Shown piece by piece: positions 8,867 through 19,111 of a stretch of 64,000 nucleotides of DNA. A model generated the notes under the pieces. The model made no database searches. It was not told where the DNA came from and saw nothing but the letters and a program-made list of their open reading frames with translations. The DNA is from Phycisphaerales bacterium (GTDB lineage: Bacteria; Planctomycetota; Phycisphaerae; Phycisphaerales; UBA1924): contig JAGQON010000008.1 in NCBI GenBank assembly GCA_020427395.1, forward strand, positions 51,251-115,250, written 5' to 3'. How positions within the stretch are numbered: position 1 is the first letter of the stretch; each line of letters starts with the position of its first letter. The translations under genes and the position numbers were made by a program.

Positions 8867-9757
8867 TCAGGTATCCGCGAGCGACATCAACGCCGCCTCG
8901 ATCGCGTCACGCGTCTGCAACACGCCCAGTGTACCATCCCCATCCCCCCTGTAGTCAAGCGCGATATTTCCGCTGAATCCCACAGCTTTGATCGCACCCA
9001 CCATGGGTTCGAGGTCATATCCCACATGAACGGGGATTTCCGCGTCGTCCATCGCCTCCAGTTCCGCCGCCAGCGCATCAAGACCGCTGAGCCCCTCGGC
9101 CGCCTTCATCGCCTCCTCATCGGGCTCACGCTCCTCAAAGGCCAGCGTCGAGGCGTTCACCACCGTCGCGTACGGCGTCAATCGACGAAGATAATGCGAC
9201 GCATCACCCGATTCATGGGCGGATTGAAAATCCGGGAGCGTGCCGATCCTGAACCCGCCGATCGATTTCACTAGATCCGTTGTGCGATCTGGATCACTCG
9301 TGAGCCCCTTATTGGGCGAGATCAGCACATTGATATCCACATCGTCGGCCCGTTCGAGCACCCGCTTCATGCGATCGCTCACCTGCTCGAACGCTTCGTC
9401 ATTGTCCGGCGCATCGATCCTCAGCGAAACGGCGTTGCATCCCAGCACGCTCCCGGCCACGATCACGCGGGACATCCGCTCGACCGCCGCGTCTCCGACG
9501 GACTCCTTCGCGCTGCCCATATCGAGCGTCTCGAGTTCACTGAGCATCAGGCAGGTGCAGCCCACCTTGTCGCCGTTGTCGCGGATCTGCTCGATCGCGC
9601 TGCGACCCAGCCCCGAGAGCAGATCGGTTGAGAGATTGAGTGCCCGCAGATCGAGGTGATCCCGCGTATACCGGGGCAGATCGAGCACGCTCAGCGCGTC
9701 TTTGCCGCGTTTCTTGATGAGCGAGCGAATCGAGTTCACATTGAGCGAATACATCAT
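8867..9757 (-). CDS. Sugar phosphate isomerase/epimerase-like TIM-barrel protein
   Basis: A 296-residue cytoplasmic protein resembling the AP-endonuclease-2/xylose-isomerase-like superfamily. Features are alternating strands and helices such as ALNLSTDLLSGLG, NAVSLRIDAPDN, INVLISPNKG, RIGTLPDFQSAH, ATVVNASTLAF and a C-terminal NIALDYRGDGDGT. The usual His/Glu/Asp metal ligands are not obvious, so whether it is an active isomerase is uncertain. It heads the run with cmk and pyrD. Substrate unknown. Confidence 0.65.
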   Translation of the reverse strand: MMYSLNVNSIRSLIKKRGKDALSVLDLPRYTRDHLDLRALNLSTDLLSGLGRSAIEQIRDNGDKVGCTCLMLSELETLDMGSAKESVGDAAVERMSRVIVAGSVLGCNAVSLRIDAPDNDEAFEQVSDRMKRVLERADDVDINVLISPNKGLTSDPDRTTDLVKSIGGFRIGTLPDFQSAHESGDASHYLRRLTPYATVVNASTLAFEEREPDEEAMKAAEGLSGLDALAAELEAMDDAEIPVHVGYDLEPMVGAIKAVGFSGNIALDYRGDGDGTLGVLQTRDAIEAALMSLADT

Positions 9758-9814
9758 GCGGGAACACTCTAGGCCCCGCGCCGAGCCGGGGTTCCGGGCA
9801 AGCTAGAATCGTGC

Positions 9815-12800
9815 ATGTCATCACCGGCTGGGATCTCGATCAAACGCCTGGGGCTCATCGCCGCCGCGCTGCTCGCGCTGGTCTTCATCACCGTCATCGT
9901 CGTCTCGATGAGGGTGGGATCGGGCACGCCCCCCAAGTCGAGCGATCCATTCTTTGCCGACCCCGAGGACATCGCGGATATCGAGCAGACCCAGTCCGGC
10001 GGCTCGATGTTCGTCACCATCGTCGATCAGAACGACCCCACACGCGTCTCATCGACGCTCCAGGCCGACCGATTCGAGCCCATCGGCGAGGGGCGACGCC
10101 GCCTCGATCAGCCCGAGTCGTGGATCTACATGAAGGACGGGCGGGCCCTGCGTGTCAACGCCGACTACGCGACGATGCTCATGCCAGACCCCAACCAGGC
10201 ACCCGAATCGGGCACGCTGGAGGGTAGCATCGTGATCCGCGCCTACGACAGCACACCCGCGCCGGGCACCCCCCCACCCGACACCCAGCAGCCCACGCTC
10301 ACCGCACGCTTCGAAGACACGCTCGAGTTCGAACGACGCTATCTCCGCATGCGCACTCCCGGAAGATTCGAGATCGAGTCCCGGAGCGTCGATTTCTCCG
10401 GCTCAGACCTCACAGTCATCCTCAACGACCTGCGCAGCCGCATCGAACTGATCGATGTCATGCAAGGCGATCGACTCGTCATCCATACTGACGCGATCCA
10501 GAACCGCGATGGCGAAACCGGCGATCAATCAACTTCGTCGCAGCCTGAGACTTCAACGGAGATCACTGCGAACATACGACCAGAGTCCTCGCCGCCCGCT
10601 AAACCCGCGGCCGAAACCAACACAACGAATCCTGCGCAGAACATTGCGAGCGAGAATACACCGACCACCCTGAGCGTTCCCGAGCAAGACATCGAACGAT
10701 ATCGTGTCAGCTTCGAGTCCGAGATCGTTGCCCAGATCGCCGGCTCAGGGCGGGTCAACGCAGACACCATGACACTCTGGGCCGCCATCATCGACGGGCA
10801 ACTCCCTGAAGACGCGATCCGTAGAATCGCGTTCGCACCGAACGCCACCCATGCAGAACCCGCGTCCGAGATGACCGGGTCGGTATCAGGGACGAGCACA
10901 AAGTCCTCACCGAGCGGCACGCCGCGTGCGCCGTCTAACACCAACCCGCAACCCGCCACAACCACTTCAACCACGGACCCCGAAGGCGTGACCATCACCT
11001 GGTCCGGCCCGATGCGTGTCCGCCCCATCGACGACCAGATTCCTGATCAGTTGATCCAGGACCACCTCGCCCTCCGCCTTGAGAGCAACGAGGGCTCGGG
11101 CATCAGCATGAACGCTCCCGAGCGCGGGTTCAACGGGCAAGCCAAGCAGCTGACCTACTACGCAACCCGCGCCATCGTCGATCTCGCCGGCGAGCAGACC
11201 GATCAGGGGATCGTGCGACTCGGGGTCGATAACTCAGGCACGCTCTACGCCGAATCGCTCAACGCGGACCTCGCCAGCGGGCTCATCAAGCTCAAACGGC
11301 GCGGATCCATTACGACAACGACCGACGATCCAACCCAGACCGCCAGCGTGCAGTGGAAGAACAACGCCGAGATCAAGTTCGCCATCGATGAACAAGGCGC
11401 TCTCACGCAGCGGCTCGAGCACGCCAGCTTCGAGGGAGCCGCGATCGCCGAGCAGAACGGTAACTCCATCGGCGCCCGCATCATCGAGGCATCGCTCGAC
11501 CCGGCTCTGCCGCCGGTGTCTGCGCTCCGCACCCTCAAGCTCACAGAGGGCGTGATCTCCAGCGCCGACAAGCAAATGCTCACAGGTCGCGACCTGACCA
11601 TCGACTTTGAACCCAGTACCGACGGTGTCTCACCACCGCGCCCCGTCCGGGTCAGCTCCATCGGCTCATCGATGGGACGCAACGCCGACGCCATGCTCCG
11701 CGCCAACGAGATGCACGCCACGCTCGTGCGCGTCTCCGATGGCTCAACACGCATCGAGACCGCCAGCGCCCAAGGGAATGTCAGCTACCGCGATAGCAAG
11801 CGGACCACCGCCTCCGCCAATACGCTCCAGGCCGACGGGCTCAACGAGATCATCACCCTGACCGGCCCGGGCACCAAGGTCACCCAGGCCGGCTCGACCA
11901 TCGCCGGAGAGCACATCACCTTGCGGGCGAAACGCCGGAGCATCGAAGTGGTCGGCCCGGGTACCTTCGATCACGATGTTGCGCTCAACGAATCCGAGCA
12001 CGCCATTCCGGGTCAGATGGGCCAGGTCAACGCACGCTGGGATACCTCCATGCGGTTCGAGGACACCCTCGGCACCATCGAATGCATCGGCGCTGTCCGC
12101 GTCATCTCGACCCCCGACGCACTCACGCGTGACACGCTCAAGGCCGACCGCATCACCATCAATCTCACGCCGATGCCCACCACCGATCGCATCGAGAACG
12201 CCCCATTACCGGAACGCCAGCTGATCAGTGCCCGCGCCGCAGGGCGGGCAGAGCAGGGCAAGCAGCCCGAGCCCGCGAGCATCGAGTCCCGCTCCTACTC
12301 ACCAAACAACCCGGAGTTGGCGATCGGTGTCCTCTACCTTGAAGGTGCTCAGATCCTCGCCGACAACCAGAAACAGACCCTCACCGTGCCCGGCTCGGGC
12401 ACGCTGCTCGTGCTCGATCGTGAGACCAAGGAAAACCCCCAGCCGAGCGATACCGCGCTCGACGGCTCAGGGCTGACCCGCTTTACCTGGGCATCACGAA
12501 TGCAGCTGGACCGAAATGTCGGGCAAGGCGTCTTTACCGGCGGCGTCAAGGTCGATCACAAGTCACTGACCAGCAACAAGATCGCGACCCTCGAAACCGA
12601 TTCGCTCACCGCCAACTTTGCGAACAGCGATCCCAGCCAAATGCCCGATCAGACTCGGGAAAGCAGCAACGCACTCCGCCACGCTACGGCCGAGGGGCAT
12701 GTCCGGTTCCGTTTCGAAGGGCGTGAACTGCTCAGCGATATCGCCCACTACGACGCAATTGCGGACTCGCTCTTCGCCAGCACCGTCGACAACAACCTTG

Positions 12801-12922
12801 TGACGCTGTACGACAGCAAGAGCACCACGCCATTCTCTGCGCGGACCATGCTCTGGAACCTCAAAACAGACCAACTGCAGTTCGACGCCCCGTCGCCCGT
12901 CCGTGTGACTCCAGGCGGCTAA
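9815..12922 (+). CDS. Large OstA/LptC-like envelope protein
   Basis: A 1035-residue protein with one N-terminal membrane anchor (LIAAALLALVFITVIVVSM, residues about 13-31) and a long extracytoplasmic part. Several stretches read like the beta-jellyroll repeats of LptC/LptA/LptD-N (OstA): ASAQGNVSYRDSKRTTASA, TLTGPGTKVTQAGSTIAGEHI, LETDSLTANF and the final part ATAEGHVRFRFEGRELLSD. Segments of Pro/Thr/Ser-rich linker lie near residues 150-170 and 240-310. LPS transport proteins of this fold are much shorter (LptA about 180, LptC about 190 residues), so this is a multi-repeat version. A role in moving lipopolysaccharide or another glycolipid across the periplasm is inference. It converges on the membrane protein at 12932 with 9 bases between stops. 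Confidence 0.65.
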   Translation: MSSPAGISIKRLGLIAAALLALVFITVIVVSMRVGSGTPPKSSDPFFADPEDIADIEQTQSGGSMFVTIVDQNDPTRVSSTLQADRFEPIGEGRRRLDQPESWIYMKDGRALRVNADYATMLMPDPNQAPESGTLEGSIVIRAYDSTPAPGTPPPDTQQPTLTARFEDTLEFERRYLRMRTPGRFEIESRSVDFSGSDLTVILNDLRSRIELIDVMQGDRLVIHTDAIQNRDGETGDQSTSSQPETSTEITANIRPESSPPAKPAAETNTTNPAQNIASENTPTTLSVPEQDIERYRVSFESEIVAQIAGSGRVNADTMTLWAAIIDGQLPEDAIRRIAFAPNATHAEPASEMTGSVSGTSTKSSPSGTPRAPSNTNPQPATTTSTTDPEGVTITWSGPMRVRPIDDQIPDQLIQDHLALRLESNEGSGISMNAPERGFNGQAKQLTYYATRAIVDLAGEQTDQGIVRLGVDNSGTLYAESLNADLASGLIKLKRRGSITTTTDDPTQTASVQWKNNAEIKFAIDEQGALTQRLEHASFEGAAIAEQNGNSIGARIIEASLDPALPPVSALRTLKLTEGVISSADKQMLTGRDLTIDFEPSTDGVSPPRPVRVSSIGSSMGRNADAMLRANEMHATLVRVSDGSTRIETASAQGNVSYRDSKRTTASANTLQADGLNEIITLTGPGTKVTQAGSTIAGEHITLRAKRRSIEVVGPGTFDHDVALNESEHAIPGQMGQVNARWDTSMRFEDTLGTIECIGAVRVISTPDALTRDTLKADRITINLTPMPTTDRIENAPLPERQLISARAAGRAEQGKQPEPASIESRSYSPNNPELAIGVLYLEGAQILADNQKQTLTVPGSGTLLVLDRETKENPQPSDTALDGSGLTRFTWASRMQLDRNVGQGVFTGGVKVDHKSLTSNKIATLETDSLTANFANSDPSQMPDQTRESSNALRHATAEGHVRFRFEGRELLSDIAHYDAIADSLFASTVDNNLVTLYDSKSTTPFSARTMLWNLKTDQLQFDAPSPVRVTPGG

Positions 12923-12931
12923 GCCACCAGA

Positions 12932-13807
12932 TCACCGGCTTGTCACGGGCTGTTCCTGCGTCTGCGTCTGCGAGTGCTCCATCCATGAGTGCCCCACCGG
13001 CACACCGAGCAGCGCCCCCGCGACCCAGGCCGCGGGCGACAACGCAAGGAATCCCGGCAGCTCGCCCTTGAGCTGCAGCAGTTCCAGCGAGGCCAGCCCC
13101 GGCTTCACAATCCCAACCAGCGGCATCAGCACCCCCGCCAGCATCACGCCCAGCATCACCGGGGCGTAGGGAGTGCCGCGATGGTCCGCCTTACCCTGCA
13201 TCGATGCGGCCGTCATCGCCCCGAAGACGCCCGCCATGATCCCGGCGAGGAATCCAACACCGATCGACTGCCCGGGAAGGTCCTGCACACCAAACAGCCA
13301 GGACATCACGCCCGCGACAACCAGCGAAACGCCCATCGCCCCCAGCATCGCCGGGTTCGTCATCGAGTCCCTAAGGCGTGAAACACTGAAGCTGGAGATC
13401 GGGTCATGCTCGTCCTTGCGGCTGATCAGCATCGCCGCGACCAGCACAAACAGCATCAGCACCAGCGTTTCGATCGCCAGGCTCGCGCTCGTGGATGTCT
13501 CTGGGGTCAGGCGATAGATATTCCCCACCCGCCCGCTGGTCCATGCCACCCAGCCGAGCACAAAGCCCATACCGAGCAAACCCTCGCGTCGCCCACCCAG
13601 GACTCCGCCGATCACTCCGCTGAGCAGGCACAGCACACCAACAATCAGCAGGGCTGTCAGCCCGTTGCCCATGGAGGTACCCGTAAGCAGGGTGTGATCG
13701 CCTGAGCCGTCATTGGCCATGAGGCGTCCGGCAACCTGAGAAGCGATCGGCCCGATCACACCGAGCGCGATCGCCCGGCTGATCCACTGTCGAAGAGTGT
13801 GCATCAT
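12932..13807 (-). CDS. Multi-pass membrane protein of unknown function
   Basis: The 291-residue product is strongly hydrophobic with about eight predicted membrane helices, for example ALLIVGVLCLLSGVIGGVLGG, LVLMLFVLVAAMLI, GVSLVVAGVMSWLFGV and VMLGVMLAGVLMPLVGIV. No motif was recognised. The C-terminus is short, polar and Gln-rich. It is divergent from the membrane protein at 13866, with 58 bases between starts, so the two promoters must be close. Confidence 0.65.
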   Translation of the reverse strand: MMHTLRQWISRAIALGVIGPIASQVAGRLMANDGSGDHTLLTGTSMGNGLTALLIVGVLCLLSGVIGGVLGGRREGLLGMGFVLGWVAWTSGRVGNIYRLTPETSTSASLAIETLVLMLFVLVAAMLISRKDEHDPISSFSVSRLRDSMTNPAMLGAMGVSLVVAGVMSWLFGVQDLPGQSIGVGFLAGIMAGVFGAMTAASMQGKADHRGTPYAPVMLGVMLAGVLMPLVGIVKPGLASLELLQLKGELPGFLALSPAAWVAGALLGVPVGHSWMEHSQTQTQEQPVTSR

Positions 13808-13865
13808 GCCCGTATCATCGACACAACACCGCGCCGGGGCAAGCAGATTCGTGTACCATCAAGCC

Positions 13866-15011
13866 ATGAAGCCGCAAAGAGCCCCGCAGGGCGACCAATG
13901 CCACGCCAACGGCTCCCCGCTCAGGGAACCGCAGGTCATGCTCAGCGACCTGGTTGAAGAGATGATCTGGCCCCGTGTACTCCGCGCCCCCGCGCTCGCC
14001 CTCTCCTTGGGGCGGCTCAGCGCCGGATGCATCGCCGTCTTCCTCGTGGCCCTCATCAGCTACTTCTATAACCTACTGCGAACTGCTGGCACGCAGGACA
14101 CCATCGCCCAGAGCAGCCCCGTCCCACAACCCATTGAATCAACCGTCGGCTCGATCATCGACTCCATCACATCGCTCGACCCCGTCGGGCTCACCCACGC
14201 GATCTCCCAGAGCGCCATGCTCCTGCGCAATACGGTGATGCAAGACCCGCTGATCACGCTGCTGCTCGGCGTCCCCGTCATCGCCGTGCTCGCGCTCGCC
14301 GGAGGCACGATCGCACGCTCAACCGCGTTCGAGTTCGCACAGGGTCGGTTCGCCACGCGAGAAGAGAGCGTTCATTTCACCCTGCGCCGCGCACGCCAGT
14401 TCATCGCTGCGATCATCGCCCCTATCGCGTTCTGCGCGGCACTCTTTCTGCTGATCTCCCTGATGGGGCTGCTGCTCAGCCTCCCCGTCGTCGACCTCTT
14501 CGGCGCGGTGCTCTATCTTCTCATGCTCGTGCTGGGCATCATCGCCACCGTGGTGCTGGTCGTGCATGTGCTCGCACTGCCCATGCTCGTACCAGCGCTT
14601 AGCGTTGAAGGAACCGACGCCTTTGATGCCATCCAGCGCTGCTACGCCTATGTCATCGGACGCCCGCTGCGATACTTCTCATATGTGCTGCTGCTGTGCG
14701 TGCTGGGTGTCATCGCCGCAACCATCGCCCTCAAGCTCGCAAGCCTGAGCCTGGAGATGACCGACTGGGCCGCATCGTTCATCGCCAACGACGCCACGCA
14801 GCGTGCCCTCACGGGTGATGGCGAACTCGGCGCCACCAAGCGGTTCGCCCACCAGCTCATCGAGACCTGGCGATCAGCAGTCCACCTGATCGTGGCCGGC
14901 TACATCGTCTCGCTGTTCTTCACCAGCGCCACGCTGCTCTACCTCGCCATCCGTCGAATCTGCGACGGGCAGGGGCTCAGCGAGATCTGGGAACCCGTTC
15001 AGCACGACTGA
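13866..15011 (+). CDS. Multi-pass membrane protein, DUF4013-like appearance
   Basis: A 381-residue protein with a short cytoplasmic N-terminus and about seven membrane helices (IAVFLVALISYFY, LLLGVPVIAVLALAGG, AAIIAPIAFCAALFLLISLMG, LYLLMLVLGIIATVVLVVHV, YFSYVLLLCVLGVIAATIAL, LIVAGYIVSLFF). The FDAIQRCYAYVIGRPLRY segment between helices resembles the amphipathic linker of permease-like and DUF4013-type proteins; no transport or enzyme motif was found. The start at 13866 is chosen because a longer version would run into the divergent gene. Its last 13 bases overlap the convergent truB stop. Confidence 0.65.
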   Translation: MKPQRAPQGDQCHANGSPLREPQVMLSDLVEEMIWPRVLRAPALALSLGRLSAGCIAVFLVALISYFYNLLRTAGTQDTIAQSSPVPQPIESTVGSIIDSITSLDPVGLTHAISQSAMLLRNTVMQDPLITLLLGVPVIAVLALAGGTIARSTAFEFAQGRFATREESVHFTLRRARQFIAAIIAPIAFCAALFLLISLMGLLLSLPVVDLFGAVLYLLMLVLGIIATVVLVVHVLALPMLVPALSVEGTDAFDAIQRCYAYVIGRPLRYFSYVLLLCVLGVIAATIALKLASLSLEMTDWAASFIANDATQRALTGDGELGATKRFAHQLIETWRSAVHLIVAGYIVSLFFTSATLLYLAIRRICDGQGLSEIWEPVQHD

Positions 15012-15754
15012 TCGTCGCTGCAATCTTCAAACATCAACGCATCAAGCGAGAGCGACCAGGGATCCATCGGGCTCGGAAGCGACTCCAGTGTCACCGCCTG
15101 CTCGATCGTGAAACGCCCGACCCGAGTTCTTCGCAGCGCTGTCAGCACGCCGCCAACCCCCATCACATGGCCGATATCGCGCCCAAGCGAGCGGATGTAG
15201 GTCCCCTTGCCGCAGACCACCCCTACCGTCAGCATGGGCCATTCGTAGCGAAGGATCTCGATCGAATCGATCCGGATCGGGCGTGCGTCGAGCTTCACTT
15301 CCTCGCCGCGACGCGCCATCTTGTATGCCCGCTGCCCATTGACCTTGATGGCCGAATACGCCGGCGGCGCCTGCATCACATCACCCGTCCACCGAGCGCA
15401 CGCCGCACGCACATCATCCAAGCTCGGGGGCGATGCGACTTCGATCTCGGTCATCTCCCCCTCGAGATCGTCCGTGCTCGAGAGCCGCGAGAGGTCGATC
15501 GTCGTCTCGTAGCCCTTCACCCCCACCATCACCTGATCACACCGCTTGGTCGCCCTTCCCACCAGCACCACCAGAACCCCGCTCGCAAGCGGATCCAGCG
15601 TGCCACCGTGACCGACCTTTACCCGCTTGGGTGCACCGCCGCTGCGAAGCTTGCCTCGGACGATCGCGCACACCTGCATCGACGACAGCCCCAGCGGCTT
15701 GTCGATCACAAGCACGCCCTCGATCGCTTCCTGTTGATCCGGCTGCATCATCAT
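14999..15754 (-). CDS. truB: tRNA pseudouridine-55 synthase
   Basis: Isomerises U55 in the T-loop of tRNAs. The 251-residue form begins MMMQPDQQ and then GVLVIDKPLGLSSMQ; the catalytic Asp is in GHGGTLDPLASGVL (about residue 50), followed by YETTIDLSRLSSTDD, QAPPAYSAIKVNGQRAY and VVCGKGTYIRSLGRDIG, all standard TruB motifs. An open frame continues upstream to 15931, but that part has no family similarity, so 15754 is the start. Three consecutive ATG codons make the exact start ambiguous by two residues. The C-terminal PUA domain is short or absent. Confidence 0.92.
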   Translation of the reverse strand: MMMQPDQQEAIEGVLVIDKPLGLSSMQVCAIVRGKLRSGGAPKRVKVGHGGTLDPLASGVLVVLVGRATKRCDQVMVGVKGYETTIDLSRLSSTDDLEGEMTEIEVASPPSLDDVRAACARWTGDVMQAPPAYSAIKVNGQRAYKMARRGEEVKLDARPIRIDSIEILRYEWPMLTVGVVCGKGTYIRSLGRDIGHVMGVGGVLTALRRTRVGRFTIEQAVTLESLPSPMDPWSLSLDALMFEDCSDDQSC

Positions 15755-15940
15755 GGCTGACCCACTCTGTCCCAGAACATCACTCGTCCCGCTCAATCGT
15801 GAGCAATCCACAACTTCCGGGTTGTGCCGATCGGCAAACCCGAGATAATCAGGCCAGGTATCGTACCACCCAAGACCGGGCCCGATCTGACCCAAGTGAT
15901 ATCCGTGCACTGATAAACGACTCCCGCCCAAGGACGCTGC

Positions 15941-18900
15941 GTGACCAATAGCCGTTCAATGATGACCCTCTTCGCGTCGGTCACTCTCGCTTCATCAACG
16001 CTGCTGTATGCACAGGCGAGCAGTGATCCATTCCCAAGCCGCGTCTCATATTGGAATGATGCAACGTCCGGGTCATGGTTCAGCCCGGACCGATGGGAAG
16101 AGATGCGCCCACCCATCGGTCGACGCTCAGGGGCCTTACTCGCCCTGAAGACGCCGTACGAAGTCATCGTGCCCATCGACCTGGAACTGGCAGATCTCTA
16201 TCTTCTCAATCCGGATGCAACGATCGGCATCGATGCCCGCACGGACCTGTCGATCTTTGGGCGACTCGTCAATCATGGCACGATCGAGATCAATACCGCC
16301 AATCGCAGCGGGATCACCCGCCTGATGTTCAACAGCGACACCCACATCGGCGGCGATGGTTCGATCATCCTCCGAGCGAAGAACTCCACGACAGAATCAC
16401 AGATCCTCACAGGAGGACATCTCGTGACCATCGGGCATGGACAGACCGTCAGCGGCAACGGCATGCTCAGGGGACGCTATCTCAACCTCGGCCATATCCT
16501 TGTCGCAGAGCCAGGCGGCCCCGGCCTCGACATCCAGCAGAGTGTGTCGCAAGCCCCACAAGGCGTTTTCACGGTGCAGGCAAGCACACTGAGACTCACC
16601 GAAAACGCGTCGATTCAGGGAGGCCAGTTCCATCTCGGAGATCACGGTACGCTCTGGCTCGAAACCGGAGCAACCATCGTCCCGGATCAAACAACAATCG
16701 GGGCCGGTACGACGATCTCGATCAACAACGGCGAGGTGGTTCATCCCTTCCCGGACCTGCCCATCGATCTACTGCTCGTCGAGAGCAACGACGCCATCTG
16801 CCTGCTTGATCGCGACATGACTCTCTCGGGCACAGTCCAGCTCCGCCCCGGCGCGATCCTCAGCCCTGCTGATGATGTTGGCATCTCCGGGCTCGGATCG
16901 ATCCAGCTCATCGGGGATGACATCGCCCCAATCAATACCTCGGGCATTCGAACGATCGGCAAAGGCACGCTCACTATCGCCCCGGGTATCGATGTCTTCG
17001 GGAGCGGCTTCATCGACGGCGGCAACGGCGCGATCATCAATCACAGCGTGATCCGCACCGTCACCAGCGCGGACACCATCGAACTTCGAGGGCGAGTCGG
17101 GGACGGTTCATTCCTCGCCGACTCGGGCACGCTCAGCATCAGCAACAGCGCGGAACTCGTCAACGCATACCTCCAGGCCACAAACGGTGGGTCGATCATC
17201 GTCAAAGGCGGCGAACTCATCAACCCCACAGTGGCACCAGGCACCAACCTGCTGCTTTCCGGCAACACCATCACCCTGACCGGGCGGGTCACGCTCCAGG
17301 GCGACATCATCCTGGACCGGGGCGATCTAAACTTCAACAGCACCCCGCTGCTCAAGGGTACCGGCAGAATCCTGATGAACTCGACCGCCGCGCGCGAGGT
17401 CCGCCTCATCGGGGCGATGGGGATCCCCCCCGGCATCACGGTTGAGGGAGCCGGCGAGATCGATGGCATCGTCGGCAATGACTCGGTGATCACCGCGAAC
17501 AACCCGACCCTCCCCCTCACTCTGGACGGCATCCATGACGGCGGCCTGTATGTCGCCGAAAACGCACTCATGCGCCTGCTCGGGGATCACTACAACGGCG
17601 AGTATCTCGCAGACGGCGGCACCATCCACCTCGTCGCCGCCCGGGTTTACAACTCGCAGCTCCGCCGTGTCAACGGGGGATCGATCATCCTGCTGCCCGG
17701 CTCCCACCTCGGACTCACCAACACCTACGCGGAAGCAGATCTTGAAATCTCGGCCCTGACCGAGTGCACCCTGCAAGGCGAGGTCGAGCTTCACGGCTCA
17801 CACCTCATCAGAGAGAGGGGCTGCCTCCTGCTCGAGGACACCACACTCAGCGGCAGCGGGAACATCGTCATGCAAGGGAATCCCATGAGCACGCAGCAGC
17901 CGTGCATCCTTGCGGATGAAGACATCGGGCACATCAACGAGGGTTTTACGATCAGGGGCTCGGGGATCATCTTCACCACCGAGAACGGCGCAATCTCGAG
18001 TGATTCACCGTTCATCGCTGACGATCCGCTTGAGCCGCTCAAGCTCAGCGGCAACATCGGCCCCGTGATCGAGGTTGTCGCGGACAACGCGGTCCTCCTG
18101 CTCAGTAACGGCCTTCAGCTCAGCGAAACCAGCATCAGATCGATCAACGGGGGCGTCGTCAACCTGTCCGAGGGGACGCTGGAGTTCATCGATGTCACGA
18201 ACTTCGCGACGATCCGAATCGACAACGGAAACTCGAATCTCAGGCTCATCGATCGGTTCGAGAACCACGGCGACATCCATATCGGCGCCACCCAAGTCGG
18301 GGGCGGCGCGTCGGTCCTCGCACCGAATCCGCTCGAGATCATGGGGCAGGGGACCATCCACCTTGAGCCGCAACCCTCCCTGCCGCTCCCCACGCTTACC
18401 GCATCGCAGTCGCTGATCATCGGCAGCGGGCAATCCATTCTCGGGAGCGGACGACTCAGCGGCAACATCGATGTCTCCGGCACGCTCGACCCCGGTGCAT
18501 CGACCCGATATCTCCAGTTCACGAACCTCGAGCTGAAATCAGATGCCCGACTCGTGATCGACATCGACGGATTCGGCCCTGAGAATCACGATACCCTCAG
18601 AGCAACCGGCACCGCCTCGCGGGTGACGCTGGGCGGCTCACTGTTGATCAACTTTGGAAACGGTTCAACACCGCACCTCGCGGATCGCTGGACCGTCGTT
18701 CAGGGCAACCAGATCACGGGCCGATTCAATCAGATCCTCTCGGAGCCGCCGCTCAAGAACGGCTGGGTCTTCGCGCAGGTCATCCACGCCGACGGGCTCG
18801 ACATCGTCATCACCTGCCCGGGCGATCGCAACGGTGATGGCGAGAGGAACTTCTTCGATGTCATCGATTTCATCACCGAGTACGCGAACCTGAGCGGGTC

Positions 18901-18985
18901 CGCAGACATCAACGAGGACGGGATCGTCAACTTCTTCGATGTCGGGGCGTTCATCGAACAGTTCAGCTCCGAGTGTCCCGCGTAA
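15941..18985 (+). CDS. Secreted beta-helix-like protein with C-terminal dockerin-type module
   Basis: A 1014-residue exported protein with a signal peptide (MMTLFASVTLASSTLLYAQA). The body is made of repeated short strands with Asn/Gly turns (for example NHGTIEINTANRSGITRL, GSIILLPGSHLGLT, RSINGGVVNLSEGTLE), consistent with a right-handed beta-helix or autotransporter-like solenoid. Residues about 955-1014 form a paired EF-hand-like module, GDRNGDGERNFFDVIDFI and ADINEDGIVNFFDVGAFI, preceded and followed by Cys. This matches the dockerin-type module found in five other secreted proteins here. Function is unknown; adhesion or polysaccharide binding is only a guess. It is the longest such protein in the window. 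Confidence 0.75.
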   Translation: MTNSRSMMTLFASVTLASSTLLYAQASSDPFPSRVSYWNDATSGSWFSPDRWEEMRPPIGRRSGALLALKTPYEVIVPIDLELADLYLLNPDATIGIDARTDLSIFGRLVNHGTIEINTANRSGITRLMFNSDTHIGGDGSIILRAKNSTTESQILTGGHLVTIGHGQTVSGNGMLRGRYLNLGHILVAEPGGPGLDIQQSVSQAPQGVFTVQASTLRLTENASIQGGQFHLGDHGTLWLETGATIVPDQTTIGAGTTISINNGEVVHPFPDLPIDLLLVESNDAICLLDRDMTLSGTVQLRPGAILSPADDVGISGLGSIQLIGDDIAPINTSGIRTIGKGTLTIAPGIDVFGSGFIDGGNGAIINHSVIRTVTSADTIELRGRVGDGSFLADSGTLSISNSAELVNAYLQATNGGSIIVKGGELINPTVAPGTNLLLSGNTITLTGRVTLQGDIILDRGDLNFNSTPLLKGTGRILMNSTAAREVRLIGAMGIPPGITVEGAGEIDGIVGNDSVITANNPTLPLTLDGIHDGGLYVAENALMRLLGDHYNGEYLADGGTIHLVAARVYNSQLRRVNGGSIILLPGSHLGLTNTYAEADLEISALTECTLQGEVELHGSHLIRERGCLLLEDTTLSGSGNIVMQGNPMSTQQPCILADEDIGHINEGFTIRGSGIIFTTENGAISSDSPFIADDPLEPLKLSGNIGPVIEVVADNAVLLLSNGLQLSETSIRSINGGVVNLSEGTLEFIDVTNFATIRIDNGNSNLRLIDRFENHGDIHIGATQVGGGASVLAPNPLEIMGQGTIHLEPQPSLPLPTLTASQSLIIGSGQSILGSGRLSGNIDVSGTLDPGASTRYLQFTNLELKSDARLVIDIDGFGPENHDTLRATGTASRVTLGGSLLINFGNGSTPHLADRWTVVQGNQITGRFNQILSEPPLKNGWVFAQVIHADGLDIVITCPGDRNGDGERNFFDVIDFITEYANLSGSADINEDGIVNFFDVGAFIEQFSSECPA

Positions 18986-19073
18986 GAACGGACCATCCCA
19001 CAAGACATCACACTCGATGCCGATTCGCGAACCGGTCCGAATCGAACGCAGACCGAGCCATGCTCACTCGCAG

Positions 19074-19111
19074 CAAAAAACCGCACCGCCCGAAACACTC
19101 GGGCGGCGCGG
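19074..19111 (-). terminator. Hairpin-T terminator on the minus strand
   Basis: Read on the minus strand, CCGCCCGA pairs with TCGGGCGG, extended by an outer CCGC/GCGG stem, and is followed by TTTTTT. It would end transcripts from the AhpD-like gene, though it lies about 155 bases past that stop. Confidence 0.6.
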
